Shown here: one piece after another, positions 1 through 9,403 of the stretch
How positions within the stretch are numbered: the stretch's first letter is position 1
Layout: the number at the start of each line of letters is the position of its first letter
Assembly: GCF_001889025.1 (NCBI RefSeq)
Contig: NZ_CP018154.1
Location: forward strand, 2,346,501 to 2,410,500
Direction of reading: 5' to 3'
Length of the DNA stretch: 64,000 nucleotides
From: Sphingorhabdus lutea
GTDB lineage: Bacteria; Pseudomonadota; Alphaproteobacteria; Sphingomonadales; Sphingomonadaceae
Position numbers and translations under genes: made by a program
The notes under the pieces: generated by a model
Seen by the model: only the letters and a program-made list of their open reading frames with translations
Database searches by the model: none
Told to the model about the DNA's origin: nothing

Positions 1-355
1 GAAGCAGGAAATGTGCGCTCACATCTTCTAAAATAGTAAATCCGCCATCATTTTTGTCAATCAATGCGGCAATTTCTGGCGAGCTGATTTTCAACACCGC
101 GCCGGAAATGGCATCGGTAATCATTCGCACCGCGCGTTGTGCCACCGGATTTTCGCAATATGCCTGCTGTGCATGGGCAATATAATTTGCCCCATTGCCA
201 AATTGAACCGCCATATCATTTTTGATATTTTGAGCCCATGGCGGGGCAGTCATGCCATATATATGGCCCATATTTGCAGCGGATGATTTTTTTCCAATAT
301 CATCGCCGCCCTGCCCCGTCCGAATAAGGGCACGGAATTTTTCCATCATCTTCAT
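1..355 (-). CDS. Phage/GTA portal protein, HK97 type (N-terminal part)
   Basis: Reads leftward out of the window, so only about 118 N-terminal residues are present and the 3' end is missing. The segment has the N-terminal pattern of HK97-like portals: a short polar start, then around residues 70-85 the stretch reading NPVAQRAVRMITDAISGA, typical of this family. Portal proteins form the dodecameric ring through which the terminase packs DNA. The ATG at 355 has an AAGGAT Shine-Dalgarno about 7 nt upstream and lies 25 bp after the large terminase stop. The order small terminase, large terminase, portal matches the head cluster of the Rhodobacter-type gene transfer agent. It could instead be a prophage; the missing downstream genes would decide. 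Confidence 0.82.
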   Translation of the reverse strand, partial: MKMMEKFRALIRTGQGGDDIGKKSSAANMGHIYGMTAPPWAQNIKNDMAVQFGNGANYIAHAQQAYCENPVAQRAVRMITDAISGAVLKISSPEIAALIDKNDGGFTILEDVSAHFLL

Positions 356-380
356 AAAGATAATCCTTTATCAATTTTTC

Positions 381-1703
381 TTAAAAACGAATTTTGGGCA
401 TGGCCCGCCTGCCCAGCATCAACTCCGTCATCGCCCAAACCAGCGCATCGGCGCGGTCGGGCGAACGGCCCGGTCCTTCATAATTTCCGCCAATCATCAT
501 GCCGCATAATTGATCTTCCAATGCGTCAAATCGTCCGGCATGCACAACGCGCCCCGCCTCATATAATGCCGCGACCGGTTCGGCCCGCGCCATTTTGCCA
601 CGGCTGGCATGGACCAGTTTGATGGGCAGGTTGATATTCGCCGCGCGAAGTACGCTGCCCACCATATCACCGCCCTGATTTGCCTCGGCCACCACATGGT
701 CCGCACCCCAGTTTTCGGCCAAATTGGCCACTTGCCGCGCCCATTTTTCGGGCGAAGCCTTGGCAATGCTGCCATCATATAACAGCGCGCCGCGCCCATC
801 GGTTAACCCCGCCGCGACAATGATGCCGCATTCATCGCCTCTATCACTTGCGGGTGGATCAACCGATATGATGATGCGCGATATTTGCTCTGGCTCAATT
901 GGCGTTGCAATTCGGCATTTCTGCAATATTGGCCTCGTCCATAATGCGCCGTCAATTTCGCAAAGCAATTCGCCGGACAATTCCTGACGCCCCAAATTGC
1001 TTTGCCCATATTGCGCCTCCATCGCGGCGATAAAATCGGGGGGAAGAGCCGCGCGATTATCCTGTGTTGTGCCCTTGGTAATGACCACATCGTCCCGCGC
1101 CATGATATTTTGCAATAATATGTTTCGGCGCGGCGTGGTGGTTACCAAAATTTGCGGTTTTTTACCCAAACGAAGGCCCATGGCCAAATTATCCCATGCG
1201 TCAATATTTTTTCCGCCGCTATGTTCCCATTTGGTTAATTCATCACACCATGCATGGCTATGTTGCGGGCCGCGCAATGCCTCTGGCGATTGGGCGGAAT
1301 AACAATATGCCGCCGCCCCATTGGCCCATATTATTTGGCGCAGGCTGGATTCCCATTTTACTGGTAAATGGCGGCGCTGCGTTGATAATATGCCGCTATC
1401 CCCTTCCACCATCGTGGCGCGAACATCATATAAATTATCCCCCAATAATGCAATTTTTACATGTGGATTTGCGGCGGCAATGTCATGCACCCATTCCGCG
1501 CCCGCACGGGTTTTTCCAAAACCGCGCCCCGCCATTATTAACCAAATACGCCAATTTCCCTTTGGCGGTAACTGTGATGGCCGCGCCAATATGCGCCATT
1601 CATATTTTAATTTACCCAATTGAGTTGGCGACAGGGAATTTATGAATTTGTGCAGTTCATCCGGCGGCAACATGCTGATTTGCTGCCAAATGCTATATTC
1701 CAC
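381..1703 (-). CDS. Terminase large subunit (GTA TerL)
   Basis: Packaging ATPase/nuclease of a gene transfer agent or prophage. It would drive DNA into the prohead and cut it. Seen in the 440-residue product: a Walker A loop AGRGFGKT at 58-65, a Walker B-like segment ending in acidic AWCDE at 151-155, a coupling motif TTTP at 188-191, a nuclease-domain acidic motif VDPPASD at 281-287, and a second acidic cluster DRADAL near the C terminus. Full length for the family. The start is GTG at 1703, overlapping the small-terminase stop by 11 bp, which implies translational coupling. The preceding 20 bp hold no strong Shine-Dalgarno; an internal ATG ten codons on is a possible alternative. Confidence 0.92.
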   Translation of the reverse strand: MEYSIWQQISMLPPDELHKFINSLSPTQLGKLKYEWRILARPSQLPPKGNWRIWLIMAGRGFGKTRAGAEWVHDIAAANPHVKIALLGDNLYDVRATMVEGDSGILSTQRRHLPVKWESSLRQIIWANGAAAYCYSAQSPEALRGPQHSHAWCDELTKWEHSGGKNIDAWDNLAMGLRLGKKPQILVTTTPRRNILLQNIMARDDVVITKGTTQDNRAALPPDFIAAMEAQYGQSNLGRQELSGELLCEIDGALWTRPILQKCRIATPIEPEQISRIIISVDPPASDRGDECGIIVAAGLTDGRGALLYDGSIAKASPEKWARQVANLAENWGADHVVAEANQGGDMVGSVLRAANINLPIKLVHASRGKMARAEPVAALYEAGRVVHAGRFDALEDQLCGMMIGGNYEGPGRSPDRADALVWAMTELMLGRRAMPKIRF

Positions 1704-2340
1704 CGATATTATCGGCTTTTAACCGCTCTCTGGTTTCTTCCAATTTATCCAATATATCATTTAATAAATTATCATGCATTACGGCATCGCTGCTATTATC
1801 CTTTTGATTTTCATTCGCCATTTGCGATTGATATTGCGCCACCGTGGACGCATGAAGTTGTAATAATTTCAATCCCATGGCATCATCATAATGTTTGAAA
1901 TGCCCCTTTATCTCACCGCCATGGATAATGGGTTTTTCCACGCCAAAACGCGCGCGTTGCAACATTTCCAGTAACAAATTCTCAAAGGCGATTTTTAACG
2001 CCTCCATCCAATTTTTATCAAATATCGCGTCCATTTTGCGGTGTCGATATACTGTGCTGGGCTTTACACCTGCTTGTTTTGCCGAAAAGGTAACATTGCA
2101 AGTTTCGGCCAATATTTGCAGGAATTTTGCTTTTTTCTTGTCTGAAAATGCGCGTTTATTTTCACGTTGTAATTTTAATTTGGGGATGCCTTTTTTTGTT
2201 CTGATTTTCGTTAAAACCAATTTTTTAACCGCATCATATCCAATTTCTTCATCCCTATTTTGCTGTTTATAATTTGGCCCAATATTGCGGGTGCGGCCAT
2301 CCCCCCGCCGCGCGTTGGCGGACGTTATTTTTTGCGGCAT
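1693..2340 (-). CDS. Probable terminase small subunit (GTA TerS-like)
   Basis: A 215-residue basic protein just upstream of and overlapping the large terminase. Residues about 78-102 form a helix-turn-helix (TFSAKQAGVKPSTVYRHRK), as expected for the DNA-recognition subunit of a terminase. The N-terminal 70 residues are Lys/Arg-rich and probably disordered; the C terminus (about residue 150 on) is helical and acidic, plausible for oligomerisation or TerL contact. I chose ATG 2340 because AAGGAG lies 5 nt before it; the longer reading frame to 2379 has no such signal. The function is inferred from position plus the HTH, because small terminases diverge quickly. Confidence 0.75.
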   Translation of the reverse strand: MPQKITSANARRGDGRTRNIGPNYKQQNRDEEIGYDAVKKLVLTKIRTKKGIPKLKLQRENKRAFSDKKKAKFLQILAETCNVTFSAKQAGVKPSTVYRHRKMDAIFDKNWMEALKIAFENLLLEMLQRARFGVEKPIIHGGEIKGHFKHYDDAMGLKLLQLHASTVAQYQSQMANENQKDNSSDAVMHDNLLNDILDKLEETRERLKADNIGGI

Positions 2341-2430
2341 AACTGCTCCTTGGTTTGAAATATAATTAAACAGCCGCATCCTGAAACCTACATATCGCAG
2401 GGCGGCCTATATGGGTATGTTCCATAAAAT

Positions 2431-2456
2431 ATATGATATTTTTTTGATTATCATAT
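2431..2456. repeat. AT-rich inverted repeat upstream of terS
   Basis: Eight-base arms ATATGATA and TATCATAT around a 10 bp T-rich loop, about 90 bp before the small-terminase start. The spacer 2341-2561 shows no ORF. Its position would suit an operator or promoter element for the packaging module, but nothing else in the sequence identifies it. Confidence 0.3.
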
Positions 2457-2561
2457 CGCCATGTCGGCGAATCACATCATCTCGATCTTCCGTATATGTG
2501 CCATAATGGCGTAACGATGTCAATATAAATAACCTATTTGGTTATATTTTTTTGAGCAAAG

Positions 2562-2603
2562 AAAAGGCCCATATCAGGTTGGCATAACCTAAAAAATGGG
2601 CCT
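2562..2603 (-). terminator. Rho-independent terminator after fadJ
   Basis: Outer arms AGGCCCAT and ATGGGCCT enclose a second small stem (AGGTT/AACCT). Read on the minus strand the stem is followed by TTTTC. It lies 30 bp past the fadJ stop and would end the beta-oxidation transcript. Confidence 0.75.
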
Positions 2604-2632
2604 AAATCTTTTATATCAATATTTTATATGGA

Positions 2633-4825
2633 TTAAGCAGCCTTATAAAATGTGCCTTTTTCTTCGGCCTTTTTACGGAAACTGACCGGAGGCTTAAAGC
2701 GTTCGCCATATTTTTGGGCCATATTATCGGCGGTGCGGACAAAATTTTCCACGCCAATTGTGTCAATATAGCTAATCGGGCCGCCCGTATATGGCATAAA
2801 GCCCCAACCGAAAATCGCGCCCAAATCCGCGCTTTGCGGATCGGGAACAACGCCTTCATCAAAACATTGCGCGGTGGCGATAAGTTGGATGTAAAGCAGG
2901 CGCTGCTTCACCTCCTCTGCGCTTGGCTGTGGATCGGCAATCGGATAATGGTCCGCCATTCCGGCCCACAGGCCCTTACGCTCTCCCTTATCATCATAAT
3001 CATAAAATCCTGAACCAAAGCGGCGGCCCTTACGGCCCAATTCCACCACCATTTTTTCAAGGAAATCCTCTGTTCCTGATGGGCGATAATCCGCGCCAAG
3101 CTCTTGCTTGGTCGATTGCATCACATCATAGCCAAGCTGTAATGTGGTTTCATCCAGCAGCGCCAATGGACCAATGGGCATGCCCATATTTTTGGCGACA
3201 TTTTCGATTAAGGCGGGTTTTACCCCTTCGCTAACCAACAGCATCGCCTCACCCATATATGGCGGGAATACGCGGTTGGTGAAGAAACCACGAACATCTT
3301 TTACCACAATCGGGGTTTTGCGAATTTTGGCATTATAATCAAATGCCACGGCCATCGCCAAATCGCCCGTTTGCTCGCCAGGAATAATTTCCAACAAAGG
3401 CATTTTTTCAACAGGTGAGAAGAAATGCAGGCCGACAAATTGTTCGGGCCGTGATGAATTTTTGGCAAGTCCAGTGATAGGAAGGGTGGAGGTGTTGGAC
3501 GCAAAAACCACGTCTTTGCCGATAACAGCCTCGGCCTTTTTAATCACATCAGCCTTTACATCGGGGCGTTCAAACACTGCCTCAATAATTAAATCAACAT
3601 CTTTTAAATCGTCATAATTATCTGTTGGGGTAATCCGCGCCATAAAGGCATCGGCCTTTTCCTTGGTCATTTTGCCGCGTGCGACCGCCTTATCCATAAT
3701 TTTTTGTGAATAGGCGACGGCCTTTTGCGCGTCTTCCATGCTGCGGTCCAAAACCACCACATCCATGCCGCCCTTTGCGGTGACATGGGTAATGCCTGAA
3801 CCCATTAACCCGCCGCCAAGGACGCCGACTTTTTTCAAATCAACCTTTGGCACGCCCGCTGGACGGCCCGCGCCCTTTTCTGCTGCCTGTTTATTGACAA
3901 ATAAAGTGCGGATCATATTTTTTGCCTGTGGTCCGGACAATAATTTGGTGAAATATTTTGATTCCACGCGCAATGCGGTATCCATGGGCAGGATAGAGCC
4001 TTCATAAAGGCAGGATAAAATCGCCTTTACCGCTTCATAATTACCCTTGCTTTCTTTATGGGCAATCGCGTTTAATCCAACAAATAATTGCACCGAACGT
4101 GGGTCCATCGCGCCCGCGCCGCCGGGGAATTTAAATCCTTTGGCATCCCATGGGGCAAGGGTTTTGGGGTTCGCCTTTACCCACTCTTTCGCCTTGGCGA
4201 TTAAATCCGCCTCTGGCACAACATCATGGATAAGGCCCTGGGCCTTTGCAGTTGCGGGGTTTAATGATTTGCCCTGCACAATCATCATCGCGGCATTTTG
4301 CAAACCGATAAGGCGCGGCACACGCTGTGTTCCGCCGCCACCGGGAAGTAGGCCAACCATTACCTCGGGCAGGCCAAGCTGAATTTTTGGATTGTCGGCC
4401 GCCACGCGGTAATGACATGCAAGTGCCAATTCCAACCCGCCACCAAGGGCAAGGCCGTTTAACGCGCACGCAAATGGCTTGGCAAAGGCGGTGCCTTTCA
4501 ACATATCCTTGGCTTTATTGCCGCCGGTTTCCATTTTTCGCAGGGTGGCGTTCAGTCCGAATGCATTTTCAAACGCCTCGCCCATGCTGGCGGCTTTGCT
4601 GCTGCCCAACATGTTAAGGTCGGCCCCTGCCATAAATCCGCTGGCCTTGCCAGAGGTAATGACCGCGCCCTTAATTTCGTCATTGCTTAACACTTCGTCG
4701 ACAAATTTTGGGAATTCGGCAATTAAATCCGCATTCCACACATTCATGCTATTATTTGGCACATCCAAAGTTAATAAAGCGATACCGTCGCTGTCTATTT
4801 CAACTGTAAAACATTTATATGTCAT
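2633..4825 (-). CDS. fadJ: Fatty-acid oxidation multifunctional protein (enoyl-CoA hydratase / 3-hydroxyacyl-CoA dehydrogenase)
   Basis: Carries out the hydration and NAD-dependent dehydrogenation steps of beta-oxidation in the cytoplasm. The 730 residues begin with a crotonase domain (1 to about 250): CoA/oxyanion motif GADL near 67-70 and the two catalytic glutamates, E132 in GGGLELAL and E154 in LPEVMVG. This is followed by a 3-hydroxyacyl-CoA dehydrogenase: NAD loop VGVLGGGLMGSG near 333-344 and catalytic His in GLHFFSP at about 467, with a duplicated C-terminal helical domain. Length fits the FadB/FadJ alpha subunit. It is the last gene of a minus-strand set with thiolase and AMACR upstream and a terminator just downstream. 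FadJ versus FadB naming is uncertain. Confidence 0.93.
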   Translation of the reverse strand: MTYKCFTVEIDSDGIALLTLDVPNNSMNVWNADLIAEFPKFVDEVLSNDEIKGAVITSGKASGFMAGADLNMLGSSKAASMGEAFENAFGLNATLRKMETGGNKAKDMLKGTAFAKPFACALNGLALGGGLELALACHYRVAADNPKIQLGLPEVMVGLLPGGGGTQRVPRLIGLQNAAMMIVQGKSLNPATAKAQGLIHDVVPEADLIAKAKEWVKANPKTLAPWDAKGFKFPGGAGAMDPRSVQLFVGLNAIAHKESKGNYEAVKAILSCLYEGSILPMDTALRVESKYFTKLLSGPQAKNMIRTLFVNKQAAEKGAGRPAGVPKVDLKKVGVLGGGLMGSGITHVTAKGGMDVVVLDRSMEDAQKAVAYSQKIMDKAVARGKMTKEKADAFMARITPTDNYDDLKDVDLIIEAVFERPDVKADVIKKAEAVIGKDVVFASNTSTLPITGLAKNSSRPEQFVGLHFFSPVEKMPLLEIIPGEQTGDLAMAVAFDYNAKIRKTPIVVKDVRGFFTNRVFPPYMGEAMLLVSEGVKPALIENVAKNMGMPIGPLALLDETTLQLGYDVMQSTKQELGADYRPSGTEDFLEKMVVELGRKGRRFGSGFYDYDDKGERKGLWAGMADHYPIADPQPSAEEVKQRLLYIQLIATAQCFDEGVVPDPQSADLGAIFGWGFMPYTGGPISYIDTIGVENFVRTADNMAQKYGERFKPPVSFRKKAEEKGTFYKAA

Positions 4826-4861
4826 ATTATTTTTCCAAATCTATAATTTTGTAGGCGGCGA

Positions 4862-6073
4862 TTATACGCGCTCAATGATGGTGGCGGTGCCCATGCCTGC
4901 ACCAATGCATAGGGTGATAAGCGCGGTCGATTTGCCCGAACGCTCCAACTCATCAACCACTGTTCCCAAAATCATCGCGCCGGTCGCGCCCAATGGGTGG
5001 CCCATGGCAATTGCGCCGCCATTGACGTTAATATCGCTATGGTCAACTTTCATCGCATCCATGAAACGTAATACTACCGAGGCAAAAGCCTCATTCAATT
5101 CCCACAAATCAATGTCCGACGCGCTCATCCCCGCGCGGGTCAATGCCTTTTGCGCGGCAAATTCGGGGCCGGTTAACATGATGGTTGGCTCTGAACCAAT
5201 GCTGGCCATGGAAACAATGCGTGCACGCGGTTTCAAATCATATTTTTTGGCCGCAACATCATTGCCGATTAACACGGCGGCTGAACCATCCACAATGCCC
5301 GAACTATTACCCGCATGATGCACATGATTTATATTTTCAATATCGGGATAGCGCATTTTGGCGATATCATCAAAACCGGGCATCGCTTGCCCCATCATCG
5401 CAAATGCAGGGGCAAGAGCGCCCAATGATTGCATGTCGGTTTCAGGACGCATTAACTCATCATGGTCCAACACCACCTCACCAATCACATCACGAATGGG
5501 CAAAATGGAATTGGCAAAGCGTTTTTCGGCCCATGCGCGCGCGGCGCGTTTTTGGCTTTCCATCGCATATGCGTCCACATCATCGCGGCTATAGCCATAT
5601 TTGGTGGCGATTAAATCGGCAGAAATACCCTGCGGAATAAAATAATTGGCAATGGCAGAGCGCGGATCAACCGGCCATGCGCCGCCATCTGAACCCATGG
5701 GAACGCGGCTCATCGATTCAATGCCGCCGCCAATGGTTAAATCGGCCTCACCCGCCTTTACCTTGGCTGCCGCGATATTTGATGCCTCAAGCCCCGAACC
5801 GCAAAAACGGTTTACCTGAATTCCCGATGTTGTTTCGGCATATCCCGCCTGCAATGCGGCGGTGCGGGTTATCACCGCGCCTTGCTCACCCACGGGGGAC
5901 ACACAGCCAAATGAAATATCCTCTACCGCCTCGGCAGGAAGATTGTTGCGTTCCCGCACGCTGGCCAAAACCTGAGCGGAAAGGTCCAATGGGGTGATTT
6001 CGTGCAATGCGCCATCGCTGCGCCCCTTGCCGCGCGGGCTGCGCACCGCGTCAAAAATAAATGCTTCGCTCAT
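4862..6073 (-). CDS. fadA: Acetyl-CoA C-acyltransferase (thiolase)
   Basis: Performs thiolytic release of acetyl-CoA, the last step of each beta-oxidation round. Thiolase signatures are complete over 403 residues: nucleophile C91 in NRFCGSG, H359 in MGHPLGATG and C389 in LCIGAGMG. The start has AGGAAGAG about 6 nt upstream. It lies 36 bp upstream of the hydratase/dehydrogenase, so the two probably form the oxidation complex from one transcript. Sequence alone does not separate a FadA/FadI role from a biosynthetic acetyl-CoA acetyltransferase; the operon favours degradation. Confidence 0.92.
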   Translation of the reverse strand: MSEAFIFDAVRSPRGKGRSDGALHEITPLDLSAQVLASVRERNNLPAEAVEDISFGCVSPVGEQGAVITRTAALQAGYAETTSGIQVNRFCGSGLEASNIAAAKVKAGEADLTIGGGIESMSRVPMGSDGGAWPVDPRSAIANYFIPQGISADLIATKYGYSRDDVDAYAMESQKRAARAWAEKRFANSILPIRDVIGEVVLDHDELMRPETDMQSLGALAPAFAMMGQAMPGFDDIAKMRYPDIENINHVHHAGNSSGIVDGSAAVLIGNDVAAKKYDLKPRARIVSMASIGSEPTIMLTGPEFAAQKALTRAGMSASDIDLWELNEAFASVVLRFMDAMKVDHSDINVNGGAIAMGHPLGATGAMILGTVVDELERSGKSTALITLCIGAGMGTATIIERV

Positions 6074-6090
6074 ATCATCTCTTCCTTTAT

Positions 6091-7281
6091 TTAATTTTTA
6101 TATGCAATTTGGGTTGCAAATAATTGTTCAATTTTTGTGTCATCAAAGCCTAAATTCCGTAATATCTCTTCACTATGACGGCCATTTTGGGCAATTTCTA
6201 AATTTATTTCAGCTGCTTGACCATATAAAATGGGCGCAGATTGCGGATGCTGCCACATTTTCCCATTTGGCGCGGCACCCCCCATTTTATGCGTTTCACG
6301 CTGTGCATTGGCGGGGTGGCAAATCGACTCCTCATAATCCAAAACGGGCGTGACACATGCATCAGATGGGATAAAAATTTCTTCCCACTCATCACGTGAT
6401 TTGCTGGCAAATATTTGGGCCAGCTTTTCATGCTGTGCCGGCCATTTGCTGCGGTCATTTTGCCCACCAAAATCGGCCAAATCCAAATTTAGCAACCGCG
6501 CCATTTCGGCAAAAAATTGCGGCTCAATACAGCCCACAGCCATAAATTTATTGTCATGGGTCATATAGCAACGGTAAAATGGCGCCGCCCCGTCTAGCAA
6601 ATTTGCCTGCCGTTTATTGACCCATGCGCCAAGCCCCGCCATGCCGTGAATAAAGCTCATCATATGATTTACGCCGTCCACAATGGCGGCATCAACCACG
6701 CTGCCCTGGCCATTTTTTTGCGCCTTTAACAACGCCGCCAATATACCATTGACCAAAAATAACGAACCCCCACCAAAATCCCCGACAAGGTTTAATGGCG
6801 GCATGGGAGGCTGTCCATCCTGACCCATGGCGTGCAACGCGCCGGTCATGCTGATATAATTTATATCATGCCCTGCCATTTGCGCCCATGGGCCATTTTG
6901 TCCCCATCCGGTCATCCGTCCGTAAATTAACTTTGGATTCACGGCAAAACAGGCATCTGGCCCAACGCCCAATCTTTCGGTCACGCCTGGGCGCAATCCC
7001 TCGATTAAAATATCGCTGCCCGACACCAATTGCAAAACAATGTCCACCGCCTCTGGCCGGCGAAGGTCCAGCGCGATAGATTTTTTGCCGCGTCCATCAA
7101 TGCCGTGGGGCATCGCCCCCTTGCCCAATGGCCGGTCAATAATAATAACGTCCGCGCCCATATCGGCCAGTAACTGCCCAGCATAAGGACCAGGACCAAT
7201 GCCCGCCAATTCCACAACACGAAATCCGCAAAGCGGGCGAGAATCAACGATTTCATCATTTGGCAGCATCTCGCCCATCAT
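6091..7281 (-). CDS. Alpha-methylacyl-CoA racemase (CaiB/BaiF family III CoA-transferase fold)
   Basis: Epimerises 2-methylacyl-CoA thioesters so that branched chains (isoprenoid or sterol side-chain type) can enter S-specific beta-oxidation. The 396 residues align by eye with animal AMACR along their length: start motif VVELAGIGPGPYAG near 22-35, catalytic H138 in GHDINY, catalytic D168 in LVGDFGGGS, then LDGAAPFY and VGCIEPQF blocks and DACVTPV near the C terminus. Those residues separate racemases from formyl- or carnitine-CoA transferases. It lies 17 bp upstream of the thiolase, which supports a role in branched substrate oxidation. An AAGGT element precedes the start. Confidence 0.9.
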   Translation of the reverse strand: MMGEMLPNDEIVDSRPLCGFRVVELAGIGPGPYAGQLLADMGADVIIIDRPLGKGAMPHGIDGRGKKSIALDLRRPEAVDIVLQLVSGSDILIEGLRPGVTERLGVGPDACFAVNPKLIYGRMTGWGQNGPWAQMAGHDINYISMTGALHAMGQDGQPPMPPLNLVGDFGGGSLFLVNGILAALLKAQKNGQGSVVDAAIVDGVNHMMSFIHGMAGLGAWVNKRQANLLDGAAPFYRCYMTHDNKFMAVGCIEPQFFAEMARLLNLDLADFGGQNDRSKWPAQHEKLAQIFASKSRDEWEEIFIPSDACVTPVLDYEESICHPANAQRETHKMGGAAPNGKMWQHPQSAPILYGQAAEINLEIAQNGRHSEEILRNLGFDDTKIEQLFATQIAYKN

Positions 7282-7453
7282 TTTTACCTTACGTTATCGT
7301 TAAGTTGAAACCAGATAAAGTTAATTACGCGGTTAAACACAGTTTCCTTATATGAAATTTAACCCATTTTGCAAGCATGGGGGATAAAATTTTTCGCAGG
7401 CGCAACAGATTTAATAAACATTTTGTGGCAAATGCTATTTCTTGCAAAACGCC

Positions 7454-8107
7454 TTATTGAACCAGCTTCACCTGATGCAGCGGCGGCGCATTGCTGGATA
7501 ATGACGGTGTATTTTCTGCCTTTAACCCCAATAAAATCGTGTTGATGACAAGCCGCAATTTATTCTCATTCAACGCCATTTGCATTTGCACCATTTTATG
7601 CGGGTCGCAATATGGCTGTATCATCATATTGATTAAAGACACCGCATCATCAATGCTTAACCCTGCAAAATATCCATGCCCGCTTGCCTCTGCGACCACC
7701 ATTGCCAAATAATGATCCGCCAAATCAACATAACCGCGCACCACCTCAAAATGAACATTGCCCAGCTCACAATAGCTTACAAATAAATCGGGGTCTTGCC
7801 TGTGCTTTTCGCTCATCAACACATAACGGCGGGCAAAAAAATCATATAATTTTTGCTCAATCGGCACATCGCTATTTACCACTTCTTCCATAATGGTAAT
7901 TTTATCAGCAAACCATTTTTCGGCCACCGCCTCCATCAACGCCTCTTTGCTTTCAAAAAAACGATAAATATTGGACGGCGACATTCCCGCCTGTGTGGCC
8001 AGATCATATAAAGTAATATCAACCGCGCCGCGCGCACGGATTATTTCCTCCACAATCGTCAATAATTCTTCTCTTACTGCGTCAATATCGGTTTGGGGGC
8101 GGGCCAT
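7454..8107 (-). CDS. TetR-family transcriptional regulator
   Basis: 217 residues with an N-terminal TetR DNA-binding domain (HTH about 29-50, reading TLYDLATQAGMSPSNIYRFFESKEAL) and a helical ligand-binding C terminus. It is first in the same direction as AMACR, thiolase and fadJ, separated from AMACR by 172 bp. By analogy with FadR-type TetR proteins it may sense an acyl-CoA and repress this operon; that is inference from position. The gap holds only a weak CTTA-N9-TAAG symmetry near 7288-7304, not a convincing operator. Start supported by AGGAT 7 nt upstream. Confidence 0.85.
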   Translation of the reverse strand: MARPQTDIDAVREELLTIVEEIIRARGAVDITLYDLATQAGMSPSNIYRFFESKEALMEAVAEKWFADKITIMEEVVNSDVPIEQKLYDFFARRYVLMSEKHRQDPDLFVSYCELGNVHFEVVRGYVDLADHYLAMVVAEASGHGYFAGLSIDDAVSLINMMIQPYCDPHKMVQMQMALNENKLRLVINTILLGLKAENTPSLSSNAPPLHQVKLVQ

Positions 8108-8231
8108 AAATTCATCCTGATATATAATCTTAATACAGTTTTATGATAAATGATGATTTTCTTCAATCTTTATTTTACCCAATCCGTGAATAGGAAAATC
8201 GCCCCAATCAGGAAAAATGCCCCGCCAATTT

Positions 8232-9320
8232 TCAAAAATCAAAACTGGGCTGCGCATTTTTTGGTTCTATTTCGGACCCCATGTCATTTGTGGATAAATT
8301 TGACATGGTCAAACCCAATAAACGCACTGGTTTTTGAACGGGAAAAATTTGCCGAAGCAATATTTCACCAATATCAAATAATTCCCTTTTTTCCTTTATA
8401 AACGCGCCGGGGGTTAAGGAACGGGTGATTTGGGTGAAATCATTATATTTAATCTTTAAAATAACCGTTTTTCCAATGGCCTTGGCCTTGTCCATCCGCG
8501 CCCATACATCTTCGCCCACCTCATGCATGATCGCGGTTAAGTCGGCTGCGCTTGATTTATCCTCGCCAAAGGTGCGCTCTGCCCCCACTGATTTGCGCTT
8601 TCGTGATGGCTGCACCGGCCGATTGTCTATACCGCGCGCCGCCAAAAATAAATATTGGCCATAGCTGCCAAAATGCTGCGCCATCCAAATTTCATCATAT
8701 TGCAGCAAATCCTGCCCCATTTTAATGCCCAGCCGCTGCATTTTTTCTGCCGTGCGTGGGCCAACCCCGTGGAAACGCCGTACGGGCAGGCTGGCGACAA
8801 ATTCAGCCCCCTTTTCGGGCAATATCACACAAATGCCATTGGGTTTATTTTGATCACTCGCCAATTTGGCGATAAATTTATTATAACTCACCCCTGCTGA
8901 TGCGGTAAGCTGGGTTTGCTTTTCAATTTCCGCGCGGATTTGCTTGGCAATTTTTACGGCAGATCCAATATTTTGTTTATCATGGGTGACATCCAAATAT
9001 GCCTCATCCAATGATAAAGGCTCAATCAAATCGGTATGCTGCCTAAATATTTCGCGGATTTGCCCGCTTACCTGCCGATATGCATCAAACCGGCCCTTGG
9101 TAAAAATTAAATCGGGGCAAAGCCGCTTTGCCGTCACCGATGGCATGGCCGATTTCACACCAAATTTTCGTGCCTCATAACTGGCCGCCGCCACAACGCC
9201 GCGCGCGGACGAACCGCCAACCGCCACCGGTTTACCGCGTAAATCGGGGTTGTCGCGTTGTTCCACACTGGCAAAAAATGCGTCCATATCGACATGTATG
9301 ATTTTGCGAATATCGCCCAT
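8232..9320 (-). CDS. dinB: DNA polymerase IV (Y-family translesion polymerase)
   Basis: Error-prone lesion bypass. From the chosen start the 362-residue product opens with the Y-family motif HVDMDAFFASVEQ; the palm acidic pair D105-E106 sits in SLDEAYLD, followed by the helix-hairpin-helix region (GVGPRTAEKMQRLGI) and little-finger domain. The extreme C terminus QPSFDF resembles a beta-clamp-binding peptide. The frame remains open to 9422, but that would overlap the divergent efflux gene and add a segment unlike Pol IV, so I place the start at ATG 9320. No LexA box is evident in the 83 bp divergent spacer by eye. Confidence 0.93.
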   Translation of the reverse strand: MGDIRKIIHVDMDAFFASVEQRDNPDLRGKPVAVGGSSARGVVAAASYEARKFGVKSAMPSVTAKRLCPDLIFTKGRFDAYRQVSGQIREIFRQHTDLIEPLSLDEAYLDVTHDKQNIGSAVKIAKQIRAEIEKQTQLTASAGVSYNKFIAKLASDQNKPNGICVILPEKGAEFVASLPVRRFHGVGPRTAEKMQRLGIKMGQDLLQYDEIWMAQHFGSYGQYLFLAARGIDNRPVQPSRKRKSVGAERTFGEDKSSAADLTAIMHEVGEDVWARMDKAKAIGKTVILKIKYNDFTQITRSLTPGAFIKEKRELFDIGEILLRQIFPVQKPVRLLGLTMSNLSTNDMGSEIEPKNAQPSFDF

Positions 9321-9403
9321 CCTATAAATATATATGCCATTTACATGGGCTGCAAAGCCTTTATCCAATTGCAAATTGGTAAATAGCCGCCTACCCCCAT
9401 AAA

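Noticed and set aside
4479..5318. Plus-strand ORF of 279 codons opposite fadJ/fadA
   Set aside because: Mirror frame of two well-supported genes; no family motifs and no ribosome site.
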